In this document: positions 1-12,164 of the stretch, piece after piece
Layout of the letters: each line of letters opens with the position of its first letter
Position numbering within the stretch: the first letter of the stretch is position 1
Origin: Dryocosmus kuriphilus
Taxonomy: Eukaryota > Arthropoda > Insecta > Hymenoptera > Cynipidae
Length of the DNA: 64,000 nucleotides
Direction: 5' to 3'
Assembly (NCBI GenBank): GCA_038277395.1
Contig: CM076197.1
Coordinates: forward strand, 71,829,348 to 71,893,347
Position numbers and translations under genes: made by a program
Notes under the pieces: generated by a model
The model's input: the letters and a program-made list of their open reading frames with translations, nothing else
What the model was told of the DNA's origin: nothing
The model's database searches: none

Positions 1-1257
1 TTTTGAATTGTAAAAATGATAGTATATTTTTTTTCTATATAAAGTTCATAAATTTTTAGTAGCAAAATCTATAAAAACATTTTGAATGTTTCAAATGTTC
101 AATTTTTAAAGTTATTATAAAGTTTTAAATGTGCAATTATAAAACAGTTTAATTTCTGAAGCCACAAACCTAAAATTGTTGACCTTTAAAAGCTTCAACT
201 AGAAAATAATAGTTTTCAAGCAATTTAATTATTAAAGGCTAAATCTGTAATGTTATACATTTTAAAATGGATAACTTTTATATGACTGTTTAAAGTTATT
301 GTTTACAAGTAGTTTGTAATGTTCTTCTATATGCTTCTTACATTTTTATGGGGACTAAATTTAGAATTATTTAGTTTTGCTTTAAAATTGTACAATTTTG
401 AATGTTCCATTTTGAAGTAGTGTCTAATTTTTAAGCCCTTTCAGTATAAAAACGAAATGGCTTCCAATTTTTATTAATCGTACATTATTAAATGTTTATA
501 CCCACTAAAAATGAAATATTTTCAGGTTTGAAGTTTTAATTTTTTCCTGAAAAAACTGTCGATGAACCGCGAAATAACTAGAAATTTTTGTTTATTTTCA
601 GTGATCACCCTGAAAATATTTATATGTAGAACTGAAATGTTAAGAAAAAACTTCGTAGCTAATTCAGTAATAGACATTTTTACATGATTTCCCCTTCACA
701 GTTTTTAAATTATTTCCTTTTAAGTGTTTCAATTCGAAATTATTCCATTTTCAACGTTTTTAGAATAAATTAAATTTTAATGGTTTACAACTGAATAATT
801 TTTTATTTTAAACAGTGAAGATGACAGCATTTTTATTTCTACAATGGAAATCTCATAAATTTTCACTAGAAAAATCTATTAATTGTTTCTACAATCTTTA
901 ACATTTCTACGATTCCAATTTAAAATTATATAAACTTTTGAAAGCATAGTTCTAAAAAAATTAATTTTTGAGGCCTCAAGTTATTTGTATTCAAATTTCT
1001 ATGTGGAATGTTATAAATTTTAAAATTTACTAGAGGTTTTCAATTTTAATTTGCACAGTGTTCATGCCGGCTTCTGATTACATGCTTTACATTTCTAAGA
1101 AAATTTTAAGTAAGAAACTTTTCAGTTTTTCAAGCTTAGGAGTCAAACTTTTTAAACACATTTTAATATTTATCAAACTTCTAAATGAAAATTCCAAAAA
1201 TTCAGAACATTCCATTTTTTATAGCTTCTAAGGTAAAAAAACATCTGCACACTTAGC
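1..1257. other. AT-rich DNA without a gene
   Basis: Very AT-rich sequence dominated by short A and T runs and degenerate words such as aattttaaa. I find no ORF with recognisable content, no terminal repeats and no RNA gene. It looks like old, eroded intergenic DNA. Confidence 0.7.
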
Positions 1258-1766
1258 GGACTCATTCTCATTCTCTTCACATTCTCCAACTATGCGTTGG
1301 ATACAAAAATGGTTTTAAGCAAATTTGTAGGTCTTTCTAAGGTAAAAAATTCTGCTTGTTAATATTTTATCGTACCTCGCATAGGTTTGCTGAAAAAGTG
1401 TATTTCTTTATATTTAATAATATATTTCACGAATAACTCAAAAACTATGCGTCTTCACAAAAAAATGATAGAAAGTAAAGTAGATATTTTTGAGGTGAAC
1501 AACTCTGCTAATTATCATTTCTCTCGTATCTTGCATAGTTTGGCGGAAAATTTGAATTTTTGATTTTTGGAAAGAATTTATGATGGATAAAACCAGAACC
1601 GTTGTTAAAAAAACCGCTGGTTAACGATCATGCTAACAGACAATAATGACATCAACGTAAAACATGTTTTTTCCGATTCAGGGGGTCACGAAACGTCGAG
1701 ATTTCATGAAATCCGCGAAAGTTAGTTTTCCCATAAAACTAATACCTTCTTATTGAGATGAGAATG
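1258..1766 (+). repeat. Family A repeat, copy 1 (HINE-like, 5'-truncated)
   Basis: Contains two units of the family A tandem module: the landmark gcatag occurs near 1379 and 1533, about 154 bp apart. It then runs through the conserved 3' block (gatggataaaaccagaacc, then the catgaaatccgcgaaag segment). It ends with the 3' stem-loop ttctTATTGAGATGAGAA, with one stem mismatch in this copy, at 1748-1765. The same 3' block ends copies at 3793, 5493, 7384, 39549 and 40134 and, reversed, starts the copy at 28352. The layout (tandem ~155-bp core, 3' hairpin, short subterminal inverted word cattctcatc) is like DINE-1/HINE elements; that assignment is inference. Confidence 0.7.
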
Positions 1767-2460
1767 TAAAAATAATAAAATAAAATGTGAAGTTAACTTT
1801 TTCTGAATAACGTTAATTGTATCATTAATAAAAGCGTTGTTATTATTTTTTATTTTAATCACAAGATCGATATAATGAGATTGACGTTGCTTTCTTTTTT
1901 AATTTTGATTATTTTAATCTAACAATGTTTATATTGTTATTCAATTATTTTTTTCTTTTAAAGAAAAAAGTTAAGTTCACGTTTCTTTTAATTGTTAATT
2001 TTTTTTTTCAATGAAAGAGTTTTAATAAATTTATAGTATCTCTTTAATTCAATGCATCTTGTAAAATAATTTAAACATAAAATTAAATTAGGCTTAAAAA
2101 ATATAATATAATTTAAGAATATGATTAAATATTATTTAATACAAAAAGAAATAATAGAATAGCATAGAATAGAATAAAACACAGATAAAATAAAGCAAAG
2201 CAAAGCAGAGCAATTCAATTCAGTTCAAATCAATTCAATTCAATTTAATTGATTTAATTTTAATTCAACTCTATTCCATTCAATTCCATTACATTAAAAA
2301 AAGAAGCAGTTGCATGTGATTAAAAGAAAAGAAAAAAAATTGTTGGACTTTTTTTTTAACACACTCTAGTTATTCTTTAGAGGAAATTAATTGTTTAAAT
2401 GAACCAATTCTTAAACGGGGTAATTTTCTCTACATCGGTCACCCATCCGGTCTGTAGCCA
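1767..2460. other. AT-rich DNA with pentamer-like low complexity
   Basis: No gene seen. From about 2155 to 2295 the sequence is a degenerate simple repeat (aatagaataaaa, then caattcaattcag-type units), probably a decayed microsatellite. Confidence 0.6.
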
Positions 2461-2866
2461 TCAAAGCGCATGTTTCACTTTTACGATCGGACGAGAAACA
2501 CGCTCACAACATTAATGCGCGAAGGCATTATCTACACTTTGATTCTTGATATTTGAAGTTTGAAATATTTCAGCAATTAAAATAGCCAGATCCCGAATTA
2601 AAAGAAGATTAAAAAATCTGCCCGTTTCGAGGGCACATTCTCATCGCGCGCTGGACGCGTTGCACTTCGCCTCCAGCGCGCGATGAGAATGTGCCCTCGA
2701 AACGGGCAGATTTTTTAATCTTCTTTTAATTCGGGATCTGGCTATTTTAATTGCTGAAATATTTCATACTTCAAATATCAAGAATCAAAGTGTAGATAAT
2801 GCCTTCGCGCATTAATGTTGTGAGCGTGTTTCTCGTCCGATCGTAAAAGTGAAACATGCGCTTTGA
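2461..2866. repeat. Near-perfect 195-bp inverted repeat (palindrome)
   Basis: Left arm 2461-2655 and right arm 2672-2866 are reverse complements with a single mismatch that I can find (gaagtttga versus gaagtatga). They are separated by a 16-bp spacer at 2656-2671. Each inner arm end carries the family A terminal sequence gcgcgatgagaatgtgcc followed by gggcagatttt, so two family A ends lie head to head. The right arm joins directly to the family A body at ccttttaaaatta. A transcript would fold into one long hairpin. Such high arm identity implies a recent event, active gene conversion, or an assembly artefact. Confidence 0.9.
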
Positions 2867-3793
2867 CCTTTTAAAATTAAAGCTCGAACCATTCACCAGT
2901 GTAATTTTGTAATTTTGAATTTTGGATTAAAGCTCCTTCCGCTTTAAAAAATACATTCTCATCAAGTGTCTCGCGCTTCGCACTCGAATAAAGTTTGTCC
3001 AAAACGTGACATTTCCTTTTGCAGTTTGGGAAAAAATGAAATTCTTTTATTTTTAGTACCATTTTTCACGATTAAAACAAAAACTGCGAGACCTATCCAA
3101 AAATGCCCTGAAGAAAATAAGTAAACCTTTTTAAAACGACTAACTTCTTCTAGACATTTTTCTCGGATATCGCATAGTTTCAACGGAAAATCGAATTTTT
3201 GATGCTTAATAACATTTTTCACGATAAAAAAAAAACTATTTGTGTTAAAAGAAAAGTATAATGAAAACTTGTAGACCTTTTTGAAATAAACAACACCGCT
3301 TTTTAACAATTTTTTCGTATTTCGCATAGTTTGGTGGGAAAATTCTTGATTTTTATTACTAACATTGTTGACGTCTAAAACGAAAAATATGCGTTGTATC
3401 AGAAAACGGTACAGAGCAGATTTGCAGATCTTTTTGAGATTAATAACCCTATTTCTTAACATTTTTTTTGTATGTTGCATAGACTGGGCGAAAAATTGAT
3501 TATTTCATTTTTTGAAAAGCATTTTCGGTGGATAAAACCAGAAGCGTTGGGCAAAAAAAGCTGGCTAATGAACTTACAAATTTTATTTTTAAACCCTGAT
3601 AAAGGGGGCCAAAGTATAATCTAATCCGATTAGTCCTTCGAAAGTTATCGTGTTAACAGACAAAAACAACAACAATGACGACAACAACGACAGACGCCAA
3701 CGTAAAACAGGGTGCTCTGAATCCGAAATTTCATGAAATTCGCGAAAGTCAGTTTTCACATAAAATTAATACCTTCTCATTGAGATGAGAATG
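2867..3793 (+). repeat. Family A repeat, copy 2
   Basis: Begins with the 5' block (ccttttaaaattaaagc, then acattctcatcaagtgtc and the GC-richer cgcgcttcgcactcg). It continues as tandem modules with gcatag landmarks near 3172, 3324 and 3477 (spacing 152-153 bp). It ends in the 3' block and the perfect stem-loop TTCTCAT-TGAG-ATGAGAA at 3775-3792. The word cattctcatc near the 5' block is the inverse of gatgagaatg at the 3' end, as subterminal inverted repeats are. The segment actatttgtgttaaaagaaa followed by agtata is the empty site for the insertion in the copy at 36160. Confidence 0.75.
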
Positions 3794-4440
3794 CAATAAT
3801 AAAATTTTAAGCGAATTTACGGTTGGAGATTATGTAATTTTTTGGGCTTATAATTCAAATTTCTGAAATTTCTAAGCTACTGCTTTAAAATTGTTAACAT
3901 TTTGAGTGTTTTATTTTAAAACGTTTTTTAAATTTGAAGTACTTGCAATAAAAGTTATTGAAATTAGAAATAAATTGCAAAATTTAATATTTTGTAAAAT
4001 ATATGATTCACAAATTATATTACTGAAATACTATACAATTATAATTGTAATTGAAAGTCATTGATAAACTACACTGCTTTGGAAGCAAGAACAATTTAAT
4101 TTGCTTTGCTGGAATTAGTTAGGGAGAAATAAAGAAGCATAAAAAAAATTGTTTGATGTAGTTTATAAACAGCTCATTAACAATATCATAATTATTGATA
4201 TAACATTTTGAACTTATACATTAAAAATTATTTTGCCCTTGAACATAAAAAACTAAACGAGCGAACCATATTGCTAGTGTAAAATAATTTTTAAAAAGTT
4301 TTGCCCCAATTTTTAGGTTTGTATATCCTGACCACTTGTAAGTTCAAAACTTCTAAAATGAGAGGGGATTCTTGGATATTTTTTTACGCACCATAAGCTA
4401 AGACAGAAGAACAAGTTTGGGATTGAGAACTTAAAAAAGA
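3794..4440. other. AT-rich spacer
   Basis: AT-rich sequence between two family A copies. No gene, terminal repeat or RNA feature seen. Confidence 0.6.
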
Positions 4441-5493
4441 AAAATCTGTTTCGCGGGCTCATTCTCATTGCGCTTCGCGCTTGACACGTTGTTTTCCTCG
4501 TGCTACGCGCTCGGTGTTTGTACATCCCCCTACATTTGTACGTATGGACCTTTTAAAATTACAGATCGAAACACTGACAAGTGTAATTTGGTTATTTTGA
4601 ATTTTTTGTTAAAGCTCCTTCGGCTTTAACAAACACATTCTCATCACGTGCCTCGCGCTTCGCACTTGAAAAATTTTGCCTAGAAATTGTTTTCTCATCT
4701 AGCAAAGTTTCAACGTAAAATTGATTCATGATTTTTAATAACATTTTTCACGATTAAACCAAAAAAAAATTATTTATGTTTAAAACAAGGTATAAAGAAA
4801 ATTTGTAGATCTTTTTGAAATAAACAACTCCGCTTCTTAACATTTATTCCGTATCTCGCATAGTTTGGTGGGGAAATTTAATTCTTGATTTTTATTAATA
4901 AAATTGTTGACCACTAAAACGAAAAATATGCGTTATATCAAAAAATAGTATGGAACAAATTTGCAGATCTTTTTGAGATAAATAACTTTGCGTCTTAACA
5001 TTTTTTTCGTATGTTGCATAGTTTTCCTGAAAAGTGCATTTTTTAATATTTAATAAAATTTTCTACGAATAACTCAAAAACTATGCGTCTTATAAAAAAA
5101 TGATTATAAGCAAGTGTGTAATCTTTTTGAGACGAATAACCTTGTTTCTTAATACTTTTTCGCATATCGCATAGATTGGGCGAAAAATTGAATGTTTGAT
5201 TTTTTGAAAAACATTTTCGGTGGATAAAACCAGAACCGTTAGTCAAAAAAGGCTGGTTAATAAACTCGAATTTTGCTTTTTAAATCCTGAAAAAGTGGGC
5301 CATAGTACAATTCAATTCGATTCGTTCATCGAAAGTTATCCTGCTAACAGACAAGAACAACGACAACGATAAACAGATATCAAAATAAAACATCTCTTTT
5401 CGGATTCAGGGGTCTTGAAACGTCGAGATTTCATGAAATCCGCGAAACTCAGTTTTCATACAAAACTAATACCTTCTCATTGAGATGAGAATA
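4441..5493 (+). repeat. Family A repeat, copy 3 (fullest copy)
   Basis: The longest unbroken copy. A GC-richer 5' end (gctcattctcattgcgcttc, then cctcgtgctacgcgctcgg) is followed by the ccttttaaaatta block. Tandem modules follow with landmarks near 4700, 4858, 5016 and 5168 (about 153-158 bp apart), then the 3' block and stem-loop ccttctcattgagatgagaa. It is the best template here for a family consensus. No coding capacity is apparent, so the family is non-autonomous. Confidence 0.75.
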
Positions 5494-5686
5494 TAGTAAT
5501 AAAAAATGCATTTTTCAGCCAAAGTATGTAAAAAATTAAAAAAAAAAACGTTTTTGATATACTTTAATCGAGTACCAAGCTCGAGAAACGTGATGAGAAT
5601 GCGCCAGAGTAGCGGGCAGATTTTCAATAACTTTTAATAACTGTTTAATAACCTTTTTTCTTGATTAAAAAAACTATTATACGTTT

Positions 5687-6855
5687 CCCAGGTGCGAATT
5701 GACGGTCGGTCCACCTTTGTGCGCCACTGGTCGGGACAACCAGCTAAATGATAACGGGCAACCGCCTTTGACATCTCAACGTTGGCCCGACATTTGATCC
5801 CAAAGATGGATGCAACTTAATGAATCAATGTTTGGCCCAACTAGCAAGCCGACCCGACGTCTTTTTCCACCGTCCGCAGGACAGTAACTCGGTACCTTCT
5901 TGGCAAAGCAGTCTGCCAATCGTCTGCTTATAGACCCGAAGATTGATTTCACTTGTGGACTTTTACGGCCAGCTATCTAGCGGAAACGCGCCTGTACTAT
6001 TGTGTCTATTCGCCAGAGTATACCTGATTATCGGCCCAACCGTGGGACAGATTTGAGCCGACGATCGGGTGCAGTAAGGTTACTTGCATCAACTAATATT
6101 ACGCCGACAGTCGGGCCAACCGTAGACCAGAGTCGGGCCGACCGTATTTTCACGGTCTTTTTAAAACAATAAACCAGAGTATATCCGACGGTCGGCCTAT
6201 ATTTGGACCAAGGTTCGGCCGACTGTCGGGTGCATCGTGGTGACTTGTACAAGCAAATGTTATGTCGACGGTCGGGCTATTTCTTGCCCAGAGTCAGGCC
6301 AACCGTACTTTCACGGTCTTTTTGAAAAAATAAACCAGGGTATACCCGACGGTCGGCCCATATTTGGGCCAAGGTAGCGCCGACCCTCAGATGCATCTTG
6401 GCGAATTGTACGAGCTAATGTTATGCCGACGATCGGATCATTTATTTCCCAGAGTCGGAACGACCGCACTTTCACAGTCGTTTTGGAACAATGAACCAGA
6501 GTTTATCCGACGATCGGCCCATACTCGAGCCGAGGTTTGACCGACCTTTGAGTGCGTCAAAGTGACTTGTGGCTAGCCGACTGCTGTACCTACAATCGCA
6601 CCGACATCATTCTTATGGTCGTACCGACTAATCTGCCACAGTTTATCTGATTGTCGGCCCAAAGTTCAACCAGAATTGGACCGACAGTCGGATTTTTGCC
6701 CGCCGCCGACATTGGTTGCCAACGTCGGTTGGACCACGGTAGCTCGAAAACACCTTAGTCGGCCGAACTCTAGTTGCCGTAGATCGGTTGCCAGAGTAGG
6801 GTCGACTTTGGGCCGCTGGTCAAGCTCTGGCAGCCGATCGAATTTCGCACCTGGG
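5687..6855. mobile_element. TIR element carrying ~160-bp GC-rich tandem repeats
   Basis: The termini are inverted: the left end reads CCCAGGTGCGAATTGACGG and the right end, reverse complemented, CCCAGGTGCGAAATTCGAT. The interior is markedly GC-richer than the flanks and made of degenerate repeats rich in gtcggcc. Flanking bases suit a short duplication (tt), but the exact target duplication is unclear. There is no transposase ORF, so it is non-autonomous. A second element with similar termini (CCCGAGTGCGAATT) lies at 12033-13706, so this is a family with at least two members here. Confidence 0.75.
5930..6660. repeat. ~160-bp GC-rich tandem repeat array
   Basis: The landmark accagagtatatccgac and its variants recur near 6012, 6170, 6331 and 6492, a period of about 160 bp. 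Each unit contains two or three copies of the shorter motif gtcggcc/ggccgac. ORFs crossing this array are by-products of the repeat and are not called as genes. Confidence 0.75.
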
Positions 6856-7384
6856 TTCATGAAAAAAACTATGCCTTGGATAAAAAAAAATGGTTTAAAG
6901 CAAATTTCTAGGTCTTTCCAAGGTGAACAAATCTGCTTCTTAATAGTTTCGTGTATTTCTTTATATTTACTAACATATTTCAGGAATAGCTAGAAAACTA
7001 TGCGTTTTAAAAAAAAAAAATTATAGAAATAATACTTGTAGATCTTTTTGAGGTGAACAAGTTTGTTCATTATAATTTTTTTCGTATCTTGCATAGTTTG
7101 GCGGGAAATTTAAATTTTTGATTTTTGGAAAGAATTTATGATGGATAAAACAAGAAACGTTGATCAAAAACCGCTGGTTAACGAACTCGCCCTTTCTTTT
7201 TACGCCTTAAAGAAGTATGCCAAAGTGCAATCCCATCAGATTAGTATTTCAAAAGTCATCGTGCTAACAGACAACAACAACGACAACGACGACAGACACC
7301 AACGTAAAAACATGTCTTTTCGGATTCAGGGGGTCACGAAACAGTTTTCACATAAAACTAATAACTTCTCAATGAGATGAGAAT

Positions 7385-7920
7385 ATACAAAAAAGAGAAA
7401 AAAGGGTTTAAAGAGGGGAATCACATCAGACGCTATATAATTGTGTCCTGCAGGTGGTAAGCAGCTCACGGAGTGGCCGGCTTCGATTGAACGACACCGA
7501 TTGAAACTCCATGCTTGCAGAAGGTGTCGAGTGCATTTCTTGAGGCATGACGTGAATGGTCGAGCGAGGACGGGCCTGGAGAATTGGCAAAACCAGGGTG
7601 TTTCCCAAGGAGCTTTCTTGACTTTAAGAAAATAAGACAAAGGCCTGCCAATCTAAAGCCTGATTCGGAAGGGCGATCACGCGCCGCAACCCGTCCAACT
7701 TTGCCGGCTAATCAGAAATATCTACACTTTGCCGAGCTTATTGAATCGCACCCTCCCACCACCCTCCTTTTCACCACCACCAATGATGTTTCCACTTTTT
7801 ATACTTCCTTGCAACAAAAAATCGGTGACCTTTCCAACCCCAAAAATGTTTACCCTGACCAAACATCCGACTCGCTTTGAATCTGTAAAGCTCTATACGA
7901 GAATTAGACTAGCTTGAAAA
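7385..7920. other. GC-richer unique segment, unassigned
   Basis: About 500 bp that is clearly less AT-rich than the surroundings (for example gagtggccggcttcgattg). Short ORFs overlap in several frames, none longer than about 104 codons, and I recognise no protein. It could be an eroded exon or untranslated region of a host gene, or part of an unidentified element. The pyrimidine-rich stretch at 7740-7800 (ccctcccaccaccctcc) is similar in style to 14490-14520. Confidence 0.35.
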
Positions 7921-8040
7921 GTGAATTTTAAAATCAAGTCGGAGAAAAGATGCTGAGCAATGGAAACTTTTTTCATTACTATTAATTTAATACGTTTTTT
8001 GTTATCTTGCCTAAAATGAACAGAATTCTTACTTAAAGTC

Positions 8041-8480
8041 TTCTTTATTATGTCTATAAATAGACGCGTTTCAGTTTTAGATTTCTCAAGGCATTTAACG
8101 CTCTGAGACAGGCATTACTCTCCATATCGTCAAAGATGTTTACACGTCAGCCTCTCTCGTATGCATACTTCAACTCTCTTCTTATCATACTTATTTCTAT
8201 AAATAGAAGCGTTTCACTTTTATCTGTCTCAAGGCATTTAACGCTTCGGCACAGACTTTTATCTTCCACATCGCGGTCAAGGATGTTCACATATCAAAAA
8301 AATTAAGACTAAAAAGAGTAAATTGTCTGCAATCAGACAACGCAAAGATACGTAATTTATAATTATCGTACTCAATTATGTCTATAAATAGAAGCGTTTC
8401 ACTGTTATCTGTCCCAAGAAATTTTTAACATCCCGGCACAGGATTTACCCTCCGTATAGAAGTCAAAGATGTTTACACAC
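8041..8480. repeat. Three degenerate tandem copies (~143 and ~185 bp apart)
   Basis: The landmark ctataaatag followed by a(c/a)gcgtttca occurs at 8054, 8197 and 8382. Each copy continues through ctcaaggcatttaacgc and a caaagatgttta-type ending. This is a local triplication with variable spacing. The ctataaatag word resembles a TATA box, but no gene follows, so no promoter is called. Confidence 0.65.
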
Positions 8481-9950
8481 ACAAAAAAATACATAATATG
8501 ATGGTAATAAACAGATTTGTGGTATTTTTCCATCTTAATGAAGGAAATATAGATCTCGAACTTACTTCAGAGATAAACAATAGTTTCAACAGTGGCATTT
8601 TGGAAAAAAAGTAGCAAAACAGTGGCATGACATTTTTTAAACGCTAAATTTATATATAATTCACACAGGCCTCGGACTGACTAGAATGCTTTTTAAAAAA
8701 ATCACATTTCAGTAACGTAATTCGCATGAAATTTTAAAAACTGTACTTCTTTAGGAGTACATAGTAACAATTTCACATAAAGTACTTCAATTCGTAACAT
8801 TTTCGTTTTTTAATGACCAAATCGGATCCAATGCTATATAGAAAAAGGCCTAGATACTTCGATAGAAAAAATAATAAAATAGTAAACGACATGTAGCAAC
8901 TTAATAGTATGTAGTAACTTCAAGTTTCTTCTTTCTGACATAAAAATATAAGGATTTGGAAATTATATTTACACAAATGAAATTAAATATAAAGTTAAGT
9001 CAGTTAAGATATAAACTTAAAATTTAAAAATCACTAAGCACATAAAATTTTTTTTCCGAAATCATAAGGCATACCAAAATTGAAGAAAACAGTATAGAAA
9101 ATCCATGAAATTATTTTGATAATTTTGCATTCTACGAAGGTATTTTTAATTTCTAAAGTTTTTTTTTTTTTGTAAAATTTACGCTTTACTTATAGAAATG
9201 TTATTTTGATATTTTGTTCCCATTTGATGAAATTTTTTATAAAACTTTTTAATTGCATTCCTTATGTAAGGATTGTTATAGAACTTTGATTTTCAAATAA
9301 ATTAGCTTCAAATTTCATGGACGCCTGTATCTTAATCTTAGTTATTCGTAAATAAAAGAATTCATCTACATCTGAAATACTTTTATCTAAAAGTTCCAAC
9401 TTATCAACTGGCACTGTTTCGAAATGTGTCAAGTTTAAAATTTAGGTGCATTCTCAACTTGAGTTGCCTAAATTTTAAAATTTTGGTAATTTTTTGAATT
9501 TTTATTACTTTTTCGGTTCTATTATTTTTTAATTTAACTTCTCGCAATGTCGAAAAATTTCAATTTTCTGCTCCCTTCTTTAATTTCAATTTTATTCTTT
9601 TTAAAACTCAAATCTTTTCTATTTGAATTTTTATTAATTGGGAAGGATTTTTAACTAGAACAATTTCCAAAAAAAACTTTCAAATGCTTTTCTTTAGCAT
9701 TTTTTATTCATCAAGCCATTTATATTTAAATATTAGTTCCATTTGGAATTTACATATTTTGAAATTGTTTCTAAGTTTTTTTCATTTTGAGTGTTTCCAA
9801 TTTGATATTTTTTACTCTTGAATGTGATTAAATCAAATGAGGATTTTAAAACTCTCTCAATTTAACATAATTAATTCTTGAACGGTATTCAATCTTAAAC
9901 ATATCGAAAATTAAGGCTTTCATTTCGAGACTATACAAAAAAATACTATA
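8481..9950. other. AT-rich DNA, nothing assigned
   Basis: AT-rich with no gene seen. A short direct-repeat pair involving agtggcat and agtagcaaaa at 8593-8632 recurs at about 14077-14120, suggesting remnants of one more repeat family. Confidence 0.5.
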
Positions 9951-11366
9951 CGAGTAAAAAAAAGTCCCACTGGGATCCCATTAACTGGGATGATGGATAA
10001 AGTCCCACGAAAGTATTGGGTATGAGACAAATCAGTACTTAAGTACCAATTTTTCTTAACATTTTTTTAAAGTCCTTAGAGGGACAAGAGTACAAGGAAA
10101 GTTCCATTTCCTTTCTTTCCAAATTTTTACAAGTGCACGTGAGATTTATGTCACAAAAAAGTACTGTTTAAACTGAAGCACCAACAAAATTTAAAGCATG
10201 CCCTATTTCAGAAAAAGTTTTTTAGGATAAAAGTACCGGAAAAGTCCCATTTCATTTTTAAACAAATGCCTGCAATTCCTATTTAGTTTTTTGTTCAATT
10301 TCATTTTTTTTTAAATTAGTACAAGTGTTCATTGGATTTAGGTTCCAAGAAGGTCTTTTTAATTAATTTTTCAGATAAAAGTACAAAAAACGTTCTATTT
10401 CATTTTTAAAAAAGTTTTTACAAATTCTCTTGGGATTTATGTCCAAAAAAAGTATTGTTAAAATAGGACTAATGTAACAAAATAGTTCAAAATACGTCCT
10501 GTTTCAGGAGGACTTTTTTGGGAAAAAAGTATCGGAAAAGTCCGAACATAATTTTAAAAAAATTTTCCAAGTTCTATTTAATTTTTGGGAGACAAGTACA
10601 AGAAAAGTTCAATTTCATTTTTTCCAAAATTTTTACAAGTTCTAATAGGATTTATGTCCAAAAAAAGTACTTTTGAATTAGGACTAAAGTACCAAAAAAA
10701 TTCAAAAAATATCCTGTTTCAGGAGGATCGTTTAAAAATAAAAGTACCGGAAAAGTTCAACTTTATTTTTTATTATATTTCTTATTTTTGAATTTTTGTA
10801 AATCCTAATTAATTGCTTACACAAAAGTACAAGAAGATTTCTCTTTCTTATTTTTAAAATTTTTTACAAGCGCTCATGGGATTTATGTGCCAAAAGGATC
10901 CTTTTAAAGTCTAATTAATTTTTGGAACAAAATTACAAAAAAAGTTCAATTTCATTTTCTTCAAAACTTCTATAAGTGCCCATGGTATTTATGGCCTAAA
11001 AGAGGACTGTTGAAATAGATCAAAGGTACTAAAAAAGTTCAAGACATGCAAAAATAAAAAAAAATGAAGCGGAACTTTTCCAGTACTTTTATCCTAAAAA
11101 ATCCTCTTGAAACAGGACATGCTTTAAAATTGTTTGGTACATTAGCCCGATTTAAACATTATTTTTTTTGGGACATAAATCCCATGTGCACTTGTAAAAA
11201 TATTGAAAAAAAGTAAATGGAACTTTTTTTTTGTACTTTTGTCCCTATATAAGGACTTTTAAAAAGTTTTAAGAAAAGTTGGAACTTAAGTACTGATTTG
11301 TCTCATACCCAATACTTTGGTGGGATTTTATCCGGCATCCCAATGGGACTATTTTTTTTACTCTAG
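9951..11366. mobile_element. 1.4-kb inverted-repeat element with TA flanks
   Basis: The left end CGAGTAAAAAAAAGTCCCAC and the right end (reverse complemented ctAGAGTAAAAAAAATAGTC) are inverted, and similarity between the arms continues inward for roughly 300 bp. TA lies outside both ends (9949-9950 and 11367-11368), as for Tc1/mariner-type targets. The interior repeats the words agtacc(g)gaaaagtcc and gggatttatgtcc several times. No transposase ORF; it is a non-autonomous foldback/MITE. Superfamily placement from the TA flank alone is tentative. Confidence 0.75.
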
Positions 11367-11551
11367 TATGATTGAAATATGAATGTCTTCATCTTTTAAG
11401 GTAGTTTTTTTCGAGAAAGCAGCTAGGTCTCGAGAAAAAATTTAATTATGCTTTCAAGAATTGCAAATATTATTATTAATGGTATTGCTGAAGAGAGAAA
11501 AGATTAATTTTCATGCAAAAAATATGAAACACACAAAAATTATTTAATTAG

Positions 11552-11912
11552 AAAACTTTTATTTTTTCCCGAACTTTTTTTTCTTATCGCGTTTGTCCAA
11601 AATTTTAAAAATGACGTAATTTTATTGAATGGAAGCTTATTTTCAGAAAAAAAACTCTTTGAAACTCTGCCGCATCCAATTTTGGAAAATTAATCTTTTA
11701 CTGCTTAAAATCGTCAACAAATAATAAAAAAAAGAAAAAATATTAAACACATAATAATATTTGAAATTAATTAATTTACTTTCCTAAATTGAATGCAGCA
11801 CAATTATACAGAATCTTTTTCTCGAAGAAATAAGCTTCCATTCAATAAAATTCTATAATTAAAAATTTTTTAAATTGCGATACAAAAAAAAAGTTCGGTC
11901 GAATAAAAGTTT
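11552..11912. repeat. Imperfect inverted repeat, arms ~165 bp
   Basis: The arms pair around a centre near 11732. The clearest block is attttattgaatggaagctt at 11620-11645 against its reverse complement at 11829-11855. The outer ends share aaaacttttatt and cgaactttttttt. Divergence between arms suggests age. It may be a degraded foldback element; no target duplication was found. Confidence 0.65.
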
Positions 11913-12164
11913 TGCAACTTTTTCTCTCTTCACTAATAACGTAAACGTCCCAGTAATCGTGACGGTACTAATAATGGTGAAATTTGATTATAACTGTAAT
12001 ATATTATTAAAAAAATATGTAAAAAATAACATCCCGAGTGCGAATTGCCGGTACTGAAAACATGGCACAATACTGCACCAATATTGGCAGCCAAGTGTTG
12101 GCCAATGTTACTGGACCAATATTAACAATCTAATCGGTCCAGCGTTGTCCCAGTGCTGGCACAG

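Larger units (their letters stand above)
5581..7384 (+). repeat. Family A repeat, copy 4, split by a TIR element
   Basis: Starts with the terminal word gtgatgagaatgcgcc followed by gcgggcagatttt and ends with a stem-loop variant ttctcaatgagatgagaa. The body is interrupted at 5687-6855 by an unrelated element. The uninterrupted equivalent is seen in copy 8 around 39630-39670, where gattaaaacaactattatac runs straight into the aaaaaaactatgggttgg segment. Confidence 0.7.

Noticed and set aside
8054..8391. ctataaatag as TATA boxes of three promoters
   Set aside because: It is part of a tandem-repeated segment and no gene follows any copy.
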